Under the pieces are notes generated by a model. It was given only the letters and a program-made list of their open reading frames with translations, was not told the DNA's origin and did not search any database. A stretch of 32,085 bases of DNA, taken from the NCBI GenBank assembly GCA_964564025.1, contig CAZLZO010000016.1:1-32085 (forward strand), read 5' to 3'. The stretch is from DRYM01 sp964564025 (GTDB taxonomy: Archaea > Thermoproteota > Thermoprotei_A > EX4484-217-1). Both the position numbers and the translations under genes were made by a program. Position 1 is the first letter of the stretch. The number at the start of each line of letters is the position of its first letter. This document shows, in pieces, positions 15,155 through 22,839 of the stretch.

Positions 15155-15784
15155 TTACAGCCTTTGAGCTATTCTTTTAGAGTATTTATGTGCGAAATAT
15201 ATAGGCAAAGGCAGTTTACGGTTTTTTAAACAATGCCTAACTATTTTTTCCGACGTTTTAAGGGAAATATTGTGACCTATACTTACGTATATCGGTGAGA
15301 AACCTTTATGCTTTAATACAATACCGACTATGTTCTCATCTACCTTAAGATACTCCTTATTACCGCGTTTAATTATGGAACCTGTTAGTATTTTCTTAGC
15401 AACACCTATGGAAGGAACGTTGAGAACTATGCCTAAGTGCGATGCAATACCCATTTTTCTCGGGTGAGCAAGCCCGTGTCCATCAACAAGAAATACTACG
15501 TCACTTCGATTTCTGAAGTCATAGCATAAATAAGTGTAAAACGGTAATTCTCTAAAAGCCAAAAATGTTGGAACATAAGGTATCATAACCTCGTCCACAA
15601 CATATCTTATCTCATGTACCGTTAAACTGTCGAAATCCATTATTACACAGCATGCTATAGCTTTCCCTTTACCATATGATATATCTAAGCCTAACACGTA
15701 TTTCGGTGGATAACTAAGCCTATCTATTTTAACTACTTTTTCAGCTATTTTTTCCTGAAGTATTTTTGCTCTTTTAAAATCCAA
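15155..15784 (-). CDS. nfi: Endonuclease V
   Basis: A 209-residue endonuclease V that nicks DNA (and possibly RNA) one base 3' of deoxyinosine. Key residues are visible: D34 in GLDISYGKG, E79 in YVPTFLAFRELP, D101 in LVDGHGLAHPRKMG with H107 and R109, and IGVAKKILTG. It starts with TTG at 15784; the sequence AAGGCTGTAGAAG lies just upstream, and an almost identical AAGGCTGTAAGA precedes the next gene, ribK. It lies 11 bp after the proteasome beta gene on the same strand. Confidence 0.93.
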   Translation of the reverse strand: MDFKRAKILQEKIAEKVVKIDRLSYPPKYVLGLDISYGKGKAIACCVIMDFDSLTVHEIRYVVDEVMIPYVPTFLAFRELPFYTYLCYDFRNRSDVVFLVDGHGLAHPRKMGIASHLGIVLNVPSIGVAKKILTGSIIKRGNKEYLKVDENIVGIVLKHKGFSPIYVSIGHNISLKTSEKIVRHCLKNRKLPLPIYFAHKYSKRIAQRL

Positions 15785-15795
15785 CTTCTACAGCC

Positions 15796-16398
15796 TTACT
15801 TAGGTAATCGCAAGTATTCTTCATAAATACCGTCTTTAGTTATTGTTATAATGTCAACACCGTCTCCCGATGAAGAATCCCTTTCAGTAGCAGCCTTTAT
15901 TGCCCCATAAGCAAGCTTTTTAGCTTCTTCAACATTCTTTACCTTGTCATAGTTACTCTCAATTATACCTATAGCTATTGGTGCTCCAGACCCTATTGCC
16001 GCATAATTATCCTCTACAAGTGAGCCTAAAGGATCCAAAACAAATAAGTGAGGGCCTTCTAAATCTATTCCTCCAACAAGGGTTTCGGATAGATAAGGCA
16101 TGTATTTTTGGCTGTAAAGAATTATTGAAAGTATTTTTGCAGCTGAACGTACTTTCATAGGTTTCTCTAATGTTAATTCGTAAAATTTCACCTCAGCTTC
16201 AAGGTATTTTGCTAATGCTTGCATATCAGCGAAGAGCCCGGCGAACGCTACGCCAAGTTTATCGGTTATCTTAAAAACTTTCCTAATACTCCTACTTAGT
16301 ATGTAGCCTCCATAGGACATTCTTCTTTCAGAAGCTAATATTACGAAATCGTTACCTTTTATACCAACGGTTGTAGCACCGAAGTATGTTGTTGCCAT
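15796..16398 (-). CDS. psmB: Proteasome beta subunit, catalytic Thr1 replaced by Ala
   Basis: A 200-residue proteasome beta fold. Aligned with the Thermoplasma beta subunit (TTTVGI...ATERR), this protein reads ATTVGI...ASERR: the residue at the catalytic Thr1 position is Ala8. The preceding leader is only seven residues (MATTYFG), with no standard Gly-Thr cleavage site. The other active-site residues are kept: Glu at position 17, Lys at 33 (RKVFKI), GSG in YAAIGSGAP and RDSSSGDGVD. The gene is therefore probably a non-catalytic or regulatory beta subunit. The ATG follows GAGGTGA. It heads an operon with endoV and ribK; the Thr-bearing partner is encoded at 25335. Confidence 0.93.
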   Translation of the reverse strand: MATTYFGATTVGIKGNDFVILASERRMSYGGYILSRSIRKVFKITDKLGVAFAGLFADMQALAKYLEAEVKFYELTLEKPMKVRSAAKILSIILYSQKYMPYLSETLVGGIDLEGPHLFVLDPLGSLVEDNYAAIGSGAPIAIGIIESNYDKVKNVEEAKKLAYGAIKAATERDSSSGDGVDIITITKDGIYEEYLRLPK

Positions 16399-16454
16399 AT
16401 ACTATCACCTCTATAGAGTTTGCTTGTCTATTCGAATCCCAAAATATGGAAACA

Positions 16455-16467
16455 ATAATATAAACTC
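16455..16467 (-). promoter_or_regulatory. Promoter of the psmB(Ala1)-nfi-ribK operon
   Basis: Minus strand GAGTTTATATTAT is a TATA-type element about 60 bp upstream of the ATG at 16398. The expected start near 16433 gives a leader of about 35 nt. Confidence 0.5.
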
Positions 16468-16522
16468 AGCGTTTCAGAATACTTTCAGCCTACCCTCCGA
16501 GATCTAAGAAAAGTTACGGTCT

Positions 16523-16533
16523 AGCTTATAAAG
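16523..16533 (+). promoter_or_regulatory. Promoter of the TFIIB-zinc-ribbon gene
   Basis: GCTTATAAAGG is a good TATA-type element. The expected start near 16553 would leave only about 15 nt before the ATG at 16568, just enough for the GGTG site at 16555-16558. Confidence 0.5.
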
Positions 16534-16567
16534 GAGTGTTTTCGATTTTCTTCATGGTGCCAATACC

Positions 16568-17281
16568 ATGAAATGCCCGTATTGCGGAGGAGTAGAAATC
16601 GTTTGGAGATACGATGAAGGATATGTTGTATGTTCCTCATGCGGAACAGTTATAGACAAAATATATGATTACACATGTAAAACCTATGGTAATGATTCTT
16701 CAGCGTTACAATATAAACTTACTCTTTCAAAATTACATGAAGATTTTAATATTAAATTACGCTCAATAAAATGGGCTTTAATAGATATTAGGTATCGTAG
16801 ATTTAAGAGGAAGCTAAAAATATTTCCGAAACTCAGGCCTGGTTTAAAAATAAGGGAGGAAGTTTTAGAGGCCATATATAACGGTAAAGAGGTTAAGCTT
16901 GTAAAAACCATAGTTAACGAGTTAACGGAGGAAGTGAAGAGTAAGCTTTCAGAGTCTGAGGAAACACGAATATATCTTGATTTACTAGAGATTTTTAAGG
17001 TATATCCAAAAATTTCTTCAAGAACTGATAGGGTTAAATTAGCTTTAGCAAAAATAGTTTACAACGAAATTGTCTATGGTTTTCGACCTAGTTTTGCTTC
17101 AGTAGCTAGAGAATTTCATGTAAGCGTGGTAAATCTAAGAAAAGCTTACAAGGAACTTCAGAAATATAGTGAAATATATGTTAAAGCAAGAAACTTAGTC
17201 ATGAGTAGGAAGAATCATGGGAAGAAAACCTTCGGAAATAAGAAGATTGCTCAACAAATTACTTTGGGATCCAAAATATAG
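16568..17281 (+). CDS. TFIIB-type zinc-ribbon protein with C-terminal HTH
   Basis: A 237-residue protein with an N-terminal TFIIB-like zinc ribbon (C3, C6, C22, C25: CPYC...CSSCG). The middle is charged and helical. A putative helix-turn-helix lies at about 155-205 (RTDRVKLALAKIV ... SFASVAREFHVSVVNLRKAYKEL). It resembles TFB only in the ribbon; the two full cyclin repeats and the B-finger of TFB are not evident, so I treat it as a TFB-related DNA-binding or RNA-polymerase-binding protein of unknown function. Its 3' end overlaps the next gene by 65 bp in another frame, which implies co-transcription. Confidence 0.75.
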   Translation: MKCPYCGGVEIVWRYDEGYVVCSSCGTVIDKIYDYTCKTYGNDSSALQYKLTLSKLHEDFNIKLRSIKWALIDIRYRRFKRKLKIFPKLRPGLKIREEVLEAIYNGKEVKLVKTIVNELTEEVKSKLSESEETRIYLDLLEIFKVYPKISSRTDRVKLALAKIVYNEIVYGFRPSFASVAREFHVSVVNLRKAYKELQKYSEIYVKARNLVMSRKNHGKKTFGNKKIAQQITLGSKI

Positions 17282-17516
17282 GAATGTGAAGGGACACGTA
17301 GTAGAATACATTCATAGAGTAAACGATAAAATTATTGTAAAAAAAGCTAAACTTGACAATGTAGAAGAGGTTGGAAGCTGGTATTTCGTAGTGAAACTAG
17401 GTTTTGATAGAAAAATAATTCCATTCCATAGGATAGTAAGGATAATTGATAGTGAAGGAAATATTCTATGGAGTAAGACCTATACCTCTAATTCTAAACC
17501 TAAAAGGCTTATTTAG
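17217..17516 (+). CDS. UPF0248 / DUF504 (MJ1316-type) protein
   Basis: A 99-residue protein matching UPF0248 (MJ1316 domain): EIRRLLNKLLWDPKYRN at the start, YIHRVNDKIIV, and the C-terminal IPFHRIVRIIDSEGNILW. The domain has been proposed to recognise RNA ends carrying cyclic phosphates; that is a computational prediction. The start inside the upstream gene is needed, because the conserved first helix begins at residue 6. It converges on rtcA with a 51-bp overlap. RtcA makes 2',3'-cyclic phosphate ends, so the adjacency fits the predicted role. Confidence 0.85.
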   Translation: MGRKPSEIRRLLNKLLWDPKYRNVKGHVVEYIHRVNDKIIVKKAKLDNVEEVGSWYFVVKLGFDRKIIPFHRIVRIIDSEGNILWSKTYTSNSKPKRLI

Positions 17517-18524
17517 ATCTCCTTTAAGAGAAACTTCGGTATTAATGAATTTCTTAACAACCTCTATGTTTGTATAAGCATGCATTGTAAGCTTAGCTGC
17601 AGTAATTTCCGAAACCCCTTTAGCTACGGCTAAGAAAGGTATAATCATGTCGCCCATATGAGTATCTAAAGCTGCACCCGTTGAGAGATCGTTAACAAGT
17701 TTTTCAGCCGCTTCTAAACCAACTTTTTCAGCTGGCTTACCTTTAGCCCCAAGCGCATCTGCACCTAAAATACTATGCTCGGTTTTTGCCCAAATAACTA
17801 TTCCACTGCCGGGACCTAAATGCGGATCTCTTCTTGGATCATATGCTTCAATACGTATTTTAACGTTCCTATATCCCCTTTTTTCAAGAAAATCTCTTGC
17901 TGCGTATTCTTGCCTCAAAGCTACATGTTGAGGTAATTTTACAGCATGAGATAATCCTTCAATAAATAAAACGTTACCTCTATCCAGCTTGTCTAAGGGT
18001 TCTAAGTAGTTTACGGGTTCAACTTCGATTCTAACTATGCCTCCACCCCTAGGATAATGTCCTCTCCTTAGAACGTCTATTCTAACTTTAGCACCCATTT
18101 CTCTAAGTATTGGTGCAAACACGTATCTCACGTAGTCTATAGGTGGACTCCATGGTACATCTGTTCCGCCTCTAATAGTTAATGTTACTCTATCTGATGC
18201 AAAAAGCATTACAGGTAGGGCTGCTTGAAGAACTAATGATATGCTACCTGCTGTTCCTATGTCAAAACTGTAGTTTCCACCCTTTCTCACTTTAGGCATA
18301 AACTCTACTACTGTTGAGCCCATTGTGACCCCTTTAACTTCAGCGTTAGTTAATGTTGCTAAAACCTTTATAGCTGTCATGTGTTGCCGTCGTAAACCTG
18401 GAGGCTTCCTTTTAGCCCTAATATTGATTACCCTTATGGGCTTTAATAGAATGGATGAAAGGGCAATACTTGTCCTAAGAATTTGCCCACCGCCTTCTCC
18501 AAAGCTCCCATCTATAATTAGCAT
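17466..18524 (-). CDS. rtcA: RNA 3'-terminal phosphate cyclase
   Basis: A 352-residue RtcA that converts RNA 3'-phosphate to 2',3'-cyclic phosphate through an adenylated histidine. Motifs: IDGSFGEGGGQILRTS at the N-terminus, KRKPPGLRRQHMTAI, the central RGHYPRGGG, and ALDTHMGDMIIPFLA with His289 at the position expected for the nucleophile. Its ATG shares one base with the nadM stop (TAATG), and GGAGGT lies upstream inside nadM, so translation is coupled. It is the last gene of a SAM hydrolase, nadM, rtcA operon. Confidence 0.96.
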   Translation of the reverse strand: MLIIDGSFGEGGGQILRTSIALSSILLKPIRVINIRAKRKPPGLRRQHMTAIKVLATLTNAEVKGVTMGSTVVEFMPKVRKGGNYSFDIGTAGSISLVLQAALPVMLFASDRVTLTIRGGTDVPWSPPIDYVRYVFAPILREMGAKVRIDVLRRGHYPRGGGIVRIEVEPVNYLEPLDKLDRGNVLFIEGLSHAVKLPQHVALRQEYAARDFLEKRGYRNVKIRIEAYDPRRDPHLGPGSGIVIWAKTEHSILGADALGAKGKPAEKVGLEAAEKLVNDLSTGAALDTHMGDMIIPFLAVAKGVSEITAAKLTMHAYTNIEVVKKFINTEVSLKGDLNKPFRFRIRGIGLTP

Positions 18525-19048
18525 TAAGATACCTCCTCGTCGCTTTGAGCTATTTCCTTCAACCTTGAAATACCATCTATTTCCTTAATTATTTTAGCAA
18601 CTGATTGTGGAACAAGCTCTTCCCAATTACCACCTTTAAGCATAAGTTCGCGTATTTTCTTTCCACTAAACTTTGTTCTATCATAGAGCGGAATAGGCTT
18701 AACTTTATAACCAGCTTCCTTGAAAAGCCTCATAACCAATGGATTATTTGAGAAAGCTATTTCAAAATGTGGTACAAGCATGGAAACATATCTTACCCAA
18801 ACATGGTTCATAGCTATGTCTGGAATGGGTACAATGTAGATCTTACATAAATCTATACCTTCTTCAATAAGAGCATTTCTAATCATAAGCATTCTTTCCC
18901 CAGCAGTAAACGGGTTTTCTATAGTATGGCTTTCCTGAGCACTACCTATCCCTATGATAAGTTCATTTACTTCATTTAAAACTTCTTTAACAGCATATAA
19001 GTGACCTTTATGAAATGGTTGGAAACGTCCAATATAGATTCCCCTCAA
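18524..19048 (-). CDS. nadM: Archaeal nicotinamide-nucleotide adenylyltransferase
   Basis: A 174-residue archaeal-type NMN adenylyltransferase, which makes NAD from NMN and ATP. The nucleotidyltransferase signature GRFQPFHKGH is at 7-16. IGSAQESHTIENPFTAGER follows, with IPDIAMNHVWVRYV, then FSNNPLV, and the late signature SGKKIRELM. It begins with TTG at 19048, 3 bp after the SAM hydrolase stop, with GGGTG six bases upstream. Confidence 0.96.
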   Translation of the reverse strand: MRGIYIGRFQPFHKGHLYAVKEVLNEVNELIIGIGSAQESHTIENPFTAGERMLMIRNALIEEGIDLCKIYIVPIPDIAMNHVWVRYVSMLVPHFEIAFSNNPLVMRLFKEAGYKVKPIPLYDRTKFSGKKIRELMLKGGNWEELVPQSVAKIIKEIDGISRLKEIAQSDEEVS

Positions 19049-19051
19049 TAA

Positions 19052-19861
19052 CTACACCCTTTCAACAATTATTTCGTAGCCATATTTTAAACCATACCTA
19101 TCTTTAGCCGAACCCCTATTTACAACTAATTCTAAGAGACCAAAGCTATCCTCTATAAGCGCGGTTTCACCTTCCCCAACATAACCAAAAGACTTCACAA
19201 ATTTCGTGATGAACCTTTCTCTTTTCACAATAACTTTAACTTTACTACCTGGTCGCAGCCATCTTACATTTTTAACTTCAATGTTTGTTATAGCATTTCC
19301 AAACTTATCAAAATACACTATAGCCCCTTGCACATAATTACCATGATATGAGGGCTTAGGCATGATTATTTTAATTACATCATCTACTTTAATCTCAGGT
19401 CCGAAGAGATGTAGAGGAGTACCTAACGTAATGTATGCTGCTACAGGTGCAAAAACATCTCTACCATGGAATGTTCCAGATATAGGCTTTAACATGAAAT
19501 TCTCATTAGTTATTTCACGTATTTCACATAGGCTCTCCGAAGAAATTATGGGCGATAAAACTCCATTATCTGGTGCTACGAAAAACTTGCCATCACATGT
19601 TTTCATAACTATTGCCTTACGCGAAGTACCGACGCCCGGATCAACTACAACAACAAAAACAGTGCCTCTCGGAAAGTAACGTGCAGAAACAGAAAGTATA
19701 AATGCTGCCTGCATAATATTAAAACTTTCAACGTCATGAACCATGTCAATAACTTTAGCTTCAGGATTAATGCTCTCAATTACAGCTTTCATTATTGGAA
19801 CATAGGGATCTCTAACGCCGAAATCGGTAAGTAAAACAATTAATGGTCTTTGCTTTCTCAT
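19052..19861 (-). CDS. SAM hydrolase (SAM hydroxide adenosyltransferase, DUF62)
   Basis: A 269-residue member of the family that splits S-adenosylmethionine with water to adenosine and methionine and is related to the SAM-dependent fluorinase. The catalytic triad positions known for the family are visible: D74 and R81 in VDPGVGTSRKAI, and H132 in TFHGRDVFAP. TDFG..DPYV is at the N-terminus and VAPDNGVLSP at about 95-104. The ATG at 19861 follows AGAGGGGAG by 9 nt; an upstream ATG at 19885 would contain that site. It is first in the operon with nadM and rtcA. The physiological reason for SAM hydrolysis is not settled. Confidence 0.92.
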   Translation of the reverse strand: MRKQRPLIVLLTDFGVRDPYVPIMKAVIESINPEAKVIDMVHDVESFNIMQAAFILSVSARYFPRGTVFVVVVDPGVGTSRKAIVMKTCDGKFFVAPDNGVLSPIISSESLCEIREITNENFMLKPISGTFHGRDVFAPVAAYITLGTPLHLFGPEIKVDDVIKIIMPKPSYHGNYVQGAIVYFDKFGNAITNIEVKNVRWLRPGSKVKVIVKRERFITKFVKSFGYVGEGETALIEDSFGLLELVVNRGSAKDRYGLKYGYEIIVERV

Positions 19862-19964
19862 ATCTATACACTCCCCTCTTAGCATAGTCTATGATTAAAG
19901 ATAATTTTAATACTCTTTTAAATTCATCGATTATATGTAGTATAAATTCAGCGGAGAGGTAAGC

Positions 19965-20624
19965 TTGAAATATTTTCAGACATTAATTATAGGCGACATT
20001 CATGGGTCATTGAAATATCTTAACTCAATATTAAACACCATGGTAAACTACAAGTACATTATTATTGTAGGTGATATTTCATTTGATAGAAACCGTAAAT
20101 TCTTTGAGAAAACAGTTTTAACAATTTCTCAAAAAACGAATGCAAAAATACTTATCGCCCGTGGCGAACATGACCCTTTAATTTTAAAGAATATTCCGGA
20201 AAATGTAGTGTTAGAGAATGTATACAGAGAAAATGACCTCTGCTTTTACATATTACCTCCTTTAATAAGTTATGAGTTAAAAATACCATTAGAAGCCGAC
20301 ATAGCTAAATTTGAAAAGCCCATTTGCCAGCTTTGCAGTGAAACAGAAACATTAATTCTTGTTTCCCACATACCCCCCTACAGGCTTAGAGTAGATTATG
20401 ACATAGCAAAAGGCAACATCGGAAGCTACATGTTAAGAAAAATTATTGAAAAATGCCAGCCTAAAATGGTTTTTTGCGGACATGTACATTCCGGAAGAAC
20501 AATTGTAAGACATAATAGGACATTAATAGTTAATCCCGGACCCTTACGAAGAGGGTTTTTTGCGATAACGTTTTTCTCTCAAGACACTAAGAAACCTAAA
20601 ACCGTGATTTTAGATAGACTTTGA
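19965..20624 (+). CDS. Calcineurin-like metallophosphoesterase
   Basis: A 219-residue metallophosphoesterase. Motifs in order: GDIHG (10-14), GD (36-37), GEHD (67-70), H135 in LVSHIPP and GHVH (172-175). The third motif is GNHD in most of the family; here Asn is replaced by Glu. The substrate is unknown. The start is a TTG at 19965, chosen because GGAGAGGT lies 5 nt upstream. It converges on the CYTH gene with a 15-bp overlap. Confidence 0.88.
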   Translation: MKYFQTLIIGDIHGSLKYLNSILNTMVNYKYIIIVGDISFDRNRKFFEKTVLTISQKTNAKILIARGEHDPLILKNIPENVVLENVYRENDLCFYILPPLISYELKIPLEADIAKFEKPICQLCSETETLILVSHIPPYRLRVDYDIAKGNIGSYMLRKIIEKCQPKMVFCGHVHSGRTIVRHNRTLIVNPGPLRRGFFAITFFSQDTKKPKTVILDRL

Positions 20625-21146
20625 CCTTTCAAGAACCATTTCCAAATACGTTTTTTCCATTAGGGAACCACGTATACCTAGCATTTTAAGTACATCTTTT
20701 AACTCATTCTCGCTTGAATACTCTAGTTCAACAAAACATCCTAACGATTTAACATTATCTAAAGCTATTTTCACATTATTAATAATAAATTCCTCTCTAT
20801 TCTTCTCGATTTCAGCTACTTTTGTAAAACCTAGCTTTTCAAGAATTAACATTAAATTCTTTAATTGTTTCTTACTAAAACTAATTGTTAATTCCTCCCT
20901 AATTTTAGCGTAGCCGAAATCTTTAACTCTAGGGCCCTTATAGGTTAATTCACATACGCCATTACCTTTAGGAACCCTAATCCTTAGAGTTTCATCGCTT
21001 TCATAGAAATTACGGCATGGATGATTAAGGTAAACGTCTATAGTCCATTGTTTACTTAAAACTTTTGCTTCCAACTTCAATATCCTGCTTCTTATATGGT
21101 GTAGTTCCTCGCAACTAACTTTTATTTTTACTTCTTTCTCAATCAT
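20610..21146 (-). CDS. CYTH-domain protein (class IV adenylate cyclase / triphosphatase family)
   Basis: A 178-residue CYTH tunnel-fold protein. The defining ExExK is at 3-7 (EKEVK), followed by TLRIRVP, the ELTYKGP strand, REELTI, ALDNVKSLGCFVELE and the C-terminal KTYLEMVL. CyaB-type members are annotated as adenylate cyclases or thiamine/inorganic triphosphatases; most archaeal members have no assigned substrate. It is divergent from the NSUN gene with only 32 bp between start codons. AGAGGT precedes the ATG. Confidence 0.88.
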   Translation of the reverse strand: MIEKEVKIKVSCEELHHIRSRILKLEAKVLSKQWTIDVYLNHPCRNFYESDETLRIRVPKGNGVCELTYKGPRVKDFGYAKIREELTISFSKKQLKNLMLILEKLGFTKVAEIEKNREEFIINNVKIALDNVKSLGCFVELEYSSENELKDVLKMLGIRGSLMEKTYLEMVLERSKSI

Positions 21147-21178
21147 TAAGTGAAGTACCTCTGAGGGTTTGTGGTGCT

Positions 21179-22201
21179 GTGCTAAATTTTAAATTACCCT
21201 TTAAGACATTTAAAGTAGATCTTAAATACGCTACACCTTCATTTGAAGCTAGAACACTTGCTGGAAAATACGGTTTCTTACCCTACATGGTTGAACGATA
21301 CATTAAAATGTTCGGCAATACTGAGGAAGTTGAAGAGCTTCTCAAAACTACGGGTAAAGGATTGACGAAGTCTATAAGGTGCAATATTTTGAAAATAAAA
21401 TGCTGCAACCTTCTTAAGAGACTTAAGAGTAAAGGTTTAAAGCTAAAAAACATTCCATGGGCGAACACGGGCTACTGGGTTCTTGAAGGAGGAGAGAAGC
21501 TAGGTTATCTTCATGAATATCTATTTGGTTACTATTTTATCCAAGGAGCCCCTTCTATGATACCTCCCTTAGAACTTAATCCTTCACCTAACGATGTAGT
21601 CTTAGATATGTGTGCTGCTCCAGGAGGTAAAACAACACATTTAGCAGAGCTTATGGAAAATAAGGGTGTAATATTAGCTGTTGACATTAGTAGAAGTAGA
21701 ATGAAAACTTTAAGATCAAATATTTCACGCATGGGAGTTGCTAATACCATACTTTTAAAAATGAATTCTAAAGAACTAGGCAATTATGGTGAATTCTTCA
21801 CCAAAATACTCCTTGATGCACCATGTACAGGTGAGGGACTACTACCTATAGATGCTTCGAGAAAAGAGAAAACACAGTTACAGGACCTTTTTAAAATGGC
21901 TTCACGACAGCTTGAACTTCTTAAATCAGCTATTAGGGCTTTGAAACCAGGGGGTACATTAGTGTATTCAACATGCTCCATTGCGCCTGAAGAGAATGAG
22001 TTCGTAATAAATGAAATCCTTAATCTTTTCGAAAACGTTTCAGTAGAAAATCTCTCGATTATTTCAAGGTTTGGCATAAAAGGATTTACTGAAGTATTCG
22101 GTATTCGCCTTAGGGATGAGTTGGCAAAATGCTATAGAGTTTATCCGCATAAGCATGAAATGGAAGGTTACTTTATATGTAAACTTATAAAGAAAGGTTG
22201 A
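21179..22201 (+). CDS. NSUN-family RNA m5C methyltransferase
   Basis: A 340-residue SAM-dependent RNA cytosine-5 methyltransferase. The SAM motif DMCAAPGGKT is at 143-152, VDIS at about 168, the DAPC motif at 213-216 (C216) and STCS with C266, giving the two cysteines used by NSUN/RsmF enzymes. The N-terminal 110 residues look like the usual RNA-binding part. The target (tRNA or rRNA) cannot be told. The start is GTG at 21179. The gene runs directly into NIP7, which suggests a role in rRNA or tRNA processing. Confidence 0.93.
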   Translation: MLNFKLPFKTFKVDLKYATPSFEARTLAGKYGFLPYMVERYIKMFGNTEEVEELLKTTGKGLTKSIRCNILKIKCCNLLKRLKSKGLKLKNIPWANTGYWVLEGGEKLGYLHEYLFGYYFIQGAPSMIPPLELNPSPNDVVLDMCAAPGGKTTHLAELMENKGVILAVDISRSRMKTLRSNISRMGVANTILLKMNSKELGNYGEFFTKILLDAPCTGEGLLPIDASRKEKTQLQDLFKMASRQLELLKSAIRALKPGGTLVYSTCSIAPEENEFVINEILNLFENVSVENLSIISRFGIKGFTEVFGIRLRDELAKCYRVYPHKHEMEGYFICKLIKKG

Positions 22202-22206
22202 AAACT

Positions 22207-22773
22207 ATGGATAAACACCCTATATTTGTTAAAGTTTCAGAACCCATACTTAAGGACATTATAAGAACACTTTCGCAAATGTTTGGAGAAGTGATTGTTG
22301 AAAGCTTCTTTAGAGATAAAGTAGTCTACATAACGCGTAATGTTAAGAGAAACGAAGTCTTTTTAGTAACGAGAACATTAGACCATGTTGTAGTAGATTA
22401 TTTAAAGGGGAGAATTAGGAGGGAACCATATTCATTAGGAATATTTTTAGGGCAAATAGTTGACGGAGAATATAGGGTTAGCATAGATATTGCGGAAAAG
22501 CTTTTCTTAAAAGCAAGGAGAAATGCAATAATGATTAATGAGCATGCTGCATCTCTTTTCCTATATGGGAGGGATGTAATGTTAAAGTCTATTATCAAAG
22601 TTTACCCTCCATTATTTAAAATAACTGTTGTGATAAATGAGCTAGAAGATGTTCTTGGACTATGTAAACTTACGGTAAAACCTAAAGACCTCTTAGTAAA
22701 AAGCGGAAGTAAAAACAAAGTTGTATGCAAGAACATTATAGATAAGGGTTGGTATCTTAGAAAAGGACACTAA
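22207..22773 (+). CDS. NIP7-like ribosome biogenesis protein with PUA domain
   Basis: A 188-residue archaeal homologue of NIP7. The N-terminal part is a small alpha/beta domain; the C-terminal part is a PUA RNA-binding domain. Shared landmarks are SLGIFLGQ, HAASLFLYGRDVMLKSII, DVLGLCKL and the terminal DKGWYLRKG. NIP7 acts in large-subunit assembly. The ATG at 22207 is preferred over the TTG at 22198, because the TTG leaves no room for the AAGG site. It is coupled to the NSUN gene. Confidence 0.8.
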   Translation: MDKHPIFVKVSEPILKDIIRTLSQMFGEVIVESFFRDKVVYITRNVKRNEVFLVTRTLDHVVVDYLKGRIRREPYSLGIFLGQIVDGEYRVSIDIAEKLFLKARRNAIMINEHAASLFLYGRDVMLKSIIKVYPPLFKITVVINELEDVLGLCKLTVKPKDLLVKSGSKNKVVCKNIIDKGWYLRKGH

Positions 22774-22839
22774 AGTTTAAAACTTAGAAAAACGAAATCC
22801 CCATAGCACATAAAAATTATGGTTAGGTGGCAGTTTAAA

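Noticed and set aside
17217..17281. Possible frameshift joining the TFIIB-like gene to UPF0248
   Set aside because: Both genes have complete family-like ends: UPF0248 has its first conserved helix intact and the ribbon protein ends after a basic tail. Overlap is the simpler explanation.
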